Below, piece after piece: positions 60,490-64,000 of a stretch of DNA of 64,000 bases. A model generated the notes under the pieces. It worked only from the letters and a program-made list of their open reading frames with translations, was not told the origin of the DNA and did no database searches. Source of the stretch: Psoroptes ovis (lineage: Eukaryota; Arthropoda; Arachnida; Sarcoptiformes; Psoroptidae); assembly GCA_002943765.1 (NCBI GenBank), contig PQWQ01000010.1:2501-66500 (forward strand), given 5' to 3'. The position numbers were made by a program, and so were the translations under genes. Within the stretch, counting starts at the first letter, position 1. The number at the start of each line of letters is the position of its first letter.

Positions 60490-63400
60490 TGCTCAAAATT
60501 TTAAAAATTATAGTCTTTATTGGAACAAGCGAACTGAATTTACCCAAAATTTAAATGCCAATATCAAACAACTTAACGTGCAACAATCAACAAAAACTCG
60601 ATGAAGAAAAATTTGATAGCAAAAAGGTTATGATCCTTTCAAATACCACGTATCAAAATAATTCAATGTATAGCTAATGGATGGCGTTCTATGTCTGAGA
60701 AAAAAGCAAAAAATTAATTGTTTTAAAGTTAATTCAAATTGTCATTAATACTTGAAAGACAAAATTATTGATGATTACAAAATTAGAATTACAATCACCA
60801 AACATCAATAAAAAATTGGTCATTAAAATTGGAAAAATTTAAAAATGGAAGAATCTCATCTGTAATTATAAATGCTATTGTTCTTAATGGAAATCCGATT
60901 GTCGTGTCATGAATCATGTTGATCATTATTAAAATCCATTAAAAAACGGTAGCACACACCATTAAATCCCCTATTTCTGCATGATTTCATTACGAATGAT
61001 GTTTTTTCGTCTCTCACATATTCTTAAGAATTCATTACAAGTTTCTTTCAGGAAAAATCGTTCGAAAGTAATTTGAATTGTTCGAATCGTAACAATCATC
61101 ATTTTTAATATCAATGACCATGGCAAATAATTAGATTTTGTAATGAAATCATTTTTATTCTTGAAACATACGAATATATTCATTGTTCATTATCATGATT
61201 TTATATCGAATAGATTTCAAATATCACGAAAAATGATATCATTAACATATAATTAATATGAACAATGAAAGAGTTGAATCTTTTTTTACAATCAACTAAA
61301 AACGGAGCAACAAATCATTAGCATTCCGTTTTGTATTTGTACGAAAATATATGGAAAAATGGTCTTGATTTTGAATCAAAGCAAAATGATTAACAACAAC
61401 AAACATCCATGGAAAGCAAACCTTAAATCGAAACGTGAACAGTGGCGGCCAATGACGCTTAAGGGAAGAGCCATTTAAAAATTTGAAAATTTAAAATTTC
61501 ACATTCATATATTCGATGTGAAATCCTTTCAAATTCAAAATTTTCCGAATATTTATTGTTTTTCAATGAAACATTTGTCTTTACACACTAAAAATAGTAT
61601 CAAATTCATCGCTGGAATCGTGAAGAACGACGATACGTCCATGACAAATTTGAATCGATTCATATGTGCACATAAACAACATCAAGAATAACAAAGTAAA
61701 ACTGTGGAAAAATTTTTACATTTTGATCAATGAGAAAAACCGTTTAATTACATCGACCAGATAGATATCAAACAAAGCAGTTTGATTACCCCTGACCATG
61801 GTAACACAGTATTCAGTCGAAAACAGTTGATCCATTTTTGTTCATTATTATTTCTACACGATGAACTAGATTTTGTGTAGACTCGTTTCGATTTCGTGAG
61901 TTCTGATTTCGGGTGAAAGCTTTTTTTAAAGGGTATAAACCAGTGGCATCATCATATCATCATCGAAGGAAACTTGAATACATCGAAATGATTACATTTT
62001 GTAGACGTGAAGTTTTAATGTAACATTTTTTAAATAAAACATCATCATTAAATCAGAATGAAATACTTTCATCTATAGTCTCTCAAACTTGAAAACAAAA
62101 TCAATAATATCTAATCTGAATCTGGTCTTCAATTATTTGAAATGGTCAATGTTTTGATTGTGTTTCAAATATTCATCATAAATAAAATAATCGATTGCAA
62201 TCAAACAATGAAAAAAAATGCAATTGAAATGATAATTAAATAAAAATGTAATCAATTTTCACCATATACTATCCGATCACTAAAGGTGTGTGCACTTTAC
62301 ACAAAGCTTTTTTTAGACATTTTCTCTGTTTTAGGATTGGATGGATGGAAATAAATAAATAATTATTGATCGATTCGATTTGATTATTGATGAGGCATTC
62401 ACTAAATTATAAAAAAAACAATCGAGTGCTCTTTGCTGATTGATAATAATCATTGCCAATCAACAAAAACAGCAACGAATAATCACAAAAAAAGGTGCAA
62501 CACCTATCAATAAATATTCAGATTGATAATATTCAACTGAAAACAAAATCAATCCATTTACTATTGAGTTCATTTGAAATAATCATTCACAATAAACTCA
62601 ACAAAAAAATATCCCTTGACATGCCATCGGCATCAATGTTTAATCCGACATCAAATGATTACTATCGACACAATCCATCTTATATCATTACTATTCATAC
62701 ACAAAAACAATTGATAGATTTATCTTCACAGAGAATTGTATTTTTGAAATGGAATAATTGGGGCCAATTCTTAATTAAAATTCTTTATGGACAATTAACA
62801 TTTCATTATCTTAAATTAAAAGGTCAATTATTATGTTGAAAAAATTTGTGTGTGTGTGTGTGTGAAAAGAAACAATCAAATTATGCTGATTATCATTGAT
62901 TCAATTCAATCAAATTCAATTGATTGAATTACACAAATAATCAAATTGATAATGATGAGAAAAAATCGCTTCCAGGAAACCATTAGAATCGCTAAACAAA
63001 CATCATATCCATAATAATCGATGTGTGCAAGGCAAATGTGAAAGCATTTGCATTCACACAATTGGTTAATTTGATTTTTTCATCATTTATTGATGACATA
63101 AAAATTCAATGAATGAAGCAAGATTCGATTGCAATCATTTAGTATGGATATATTGCCTCACCAAAATTAACAAATTTCTATTCGATTATTGTCTGCATGC
63201 ATCATTCATAAATTCGTAAAGGCTGTTGTTCCGCAAAGACATTTTGTTTATTTGTTTGTTTATTTTCATGTTTATTATATTTGGTTGTTCGGAAAGTTTT
63301 CTGCCGGTTATATCGTAGAAAATGATTGGAAAATCGACAAGAACTTTTCGGACAACCTAATACAAATATGTGAAAAGAAGAACGATTAAATTTTGTTGTT

Positions 63401-64000
63401 TGTTATTTATTTGTTGATCAGCGAAGATAATGATCATTGTATTTGAATTATGTGTAATGTTTAATGATTATTACACTGAATTTTTGAAAAAAATTGTGAA
63501 TTGTGAACAAAACAAAACAAAATAAAAATAATGGTTCTATTCAATTTGAAACATTGAAAATGAATGATCAATTTTACTTCCGAAACACACGTATTTGTGC
63601 ATATATTGTGTTCAGAGAACAATTGATAAACAACAAATTTTCAAACAATTTTTTTGGGCGAAATTCCTATCTGCAAATTTAATAATAAAACACAATATAT
63701 CACAAATCACAGACTTATTGTTTAATTTTGAATGAAATTCGACAATTTTCTGTTTTGTCAATTGATATTAATTCATTGATATTCATTGATTTTGAATAAA
63801 AAAAAAAATTCAAATATTTTCAAAAAGTACGCCCTTTTCAATGAAATTGTTATATTGTCATCAATCAATCATATTTCGACATTTGAATGATGATTGACAC
63901 TTAAATCATCATTTCCACCCACTAAATTTGTATCAAACTCTAATCAATATGTTTTCATGGTAATTATTTTTGGCTTGATACATTTTTCTATCACGGAGTA
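60490..64000. other. 3.5-kb non-coding region with MITE copy 4
   Basis: AT-rich DNA to the window end. The open frames (61183-60971 minus, 62495-62839 plus) begin without good context and match nothing I know. It contains a TG run at about 62848-62864 and the palindromic element at 63280-63360. Confidence 0.55.
63280..63360. mobile_element. mariner-like palindromic MITE, copy 4
   Basis: An 81-bp inverted-repeat element with TA on both sides (63278-63279 and 63361-63362). The left arm is TTTGGTTGTTCGGAAAGTTT then TCTGCCGGTTATATCGTAG. The right arm read inward is TTAGGTTGTCCGAAAAGTTC then TTGTCGATTTTCC. Confidence 0.8.

Noticed and set aside
62495..62839. 114-residue plus-strand frame
   Set aside because: It starts at GTG, the sequence matches no family and no exon partner was found.

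Overview
This is a eukaryotic nuclear window, very AT-rich, with compact genes, many introns of only about 50-80 nt, asparagine/serine/glutamine-rich low-complexity protein segments and long AT-rich spacers. The gene set (chemosensory receptor, ecdysoneless, synaptogyrin, 4E-T, an insect-type ATP synthase f subunit, and a secreted protein resembling group-7 mite allergen/takeout proteins) fits an arthropod, most likely an astigmatid mite such as a Dermatophagoides-like dust mite. The taxon is my inference; no alignment was run. Most exon junctions below were checked by hand for GT-AG ends and codon phase.

Left part (1-13.3 kb): a decayed polo-kinase fragment, a 2.2-kb array of a 35-bp satellite ending at a TATA box, a minus-strand gustatory-receptor-like gene, about 4.9 kb of non-coding DNA, an orphan multi-TM protein and a cytosolic-type acetyl-CoA C-acetyltransferase.

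Middle-left (13.3-25.5 kb): a small basic coiled-coil protein divergent from the mitochondrial ribosome-rescue hydrolase MRPL58/ICT1. MRPL58 overlaps ecdysoneless tail-to-tail through a shared TTAA. Then come ARL4, a secreted two-domain TULIP-like protein with a furin-type site, and a tandem pair of paralogous secreted coiled-coil proteins.

Centre (26.5-50.9 kb): FOXK (FHA plus forkhead, with one unexplained extra nucleotide in its reading frame), calcium-independent phospholipase A2 (PLA2G6 type), an USH1G/Sans ankyrin-SAM scaffold, synaptogyrin, the eIF4E transporter 4E-T, a tRNA-Asn(GTT), an AAAP-family amino-acid transporter and a secreted serine protease.

Right part (52.4-64 kb): pelota, whose 3.1-kb first intron contains a complete kelch/KLHL2-3-type gene on the same strand, then RAC1 and ATP synthase subunit f, and a 3.5-kb non-coding tail. 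Four copies of an approximately 80-bp palindromic, TA-flanked element with mariner-like ends lie in the spacers at 35.9, 37.9, 51.5 and 63.3 kb. The genes are mostly unrelated housekeeping, neuronal and signalling loci, and I see no operon-like or pathway cluster.
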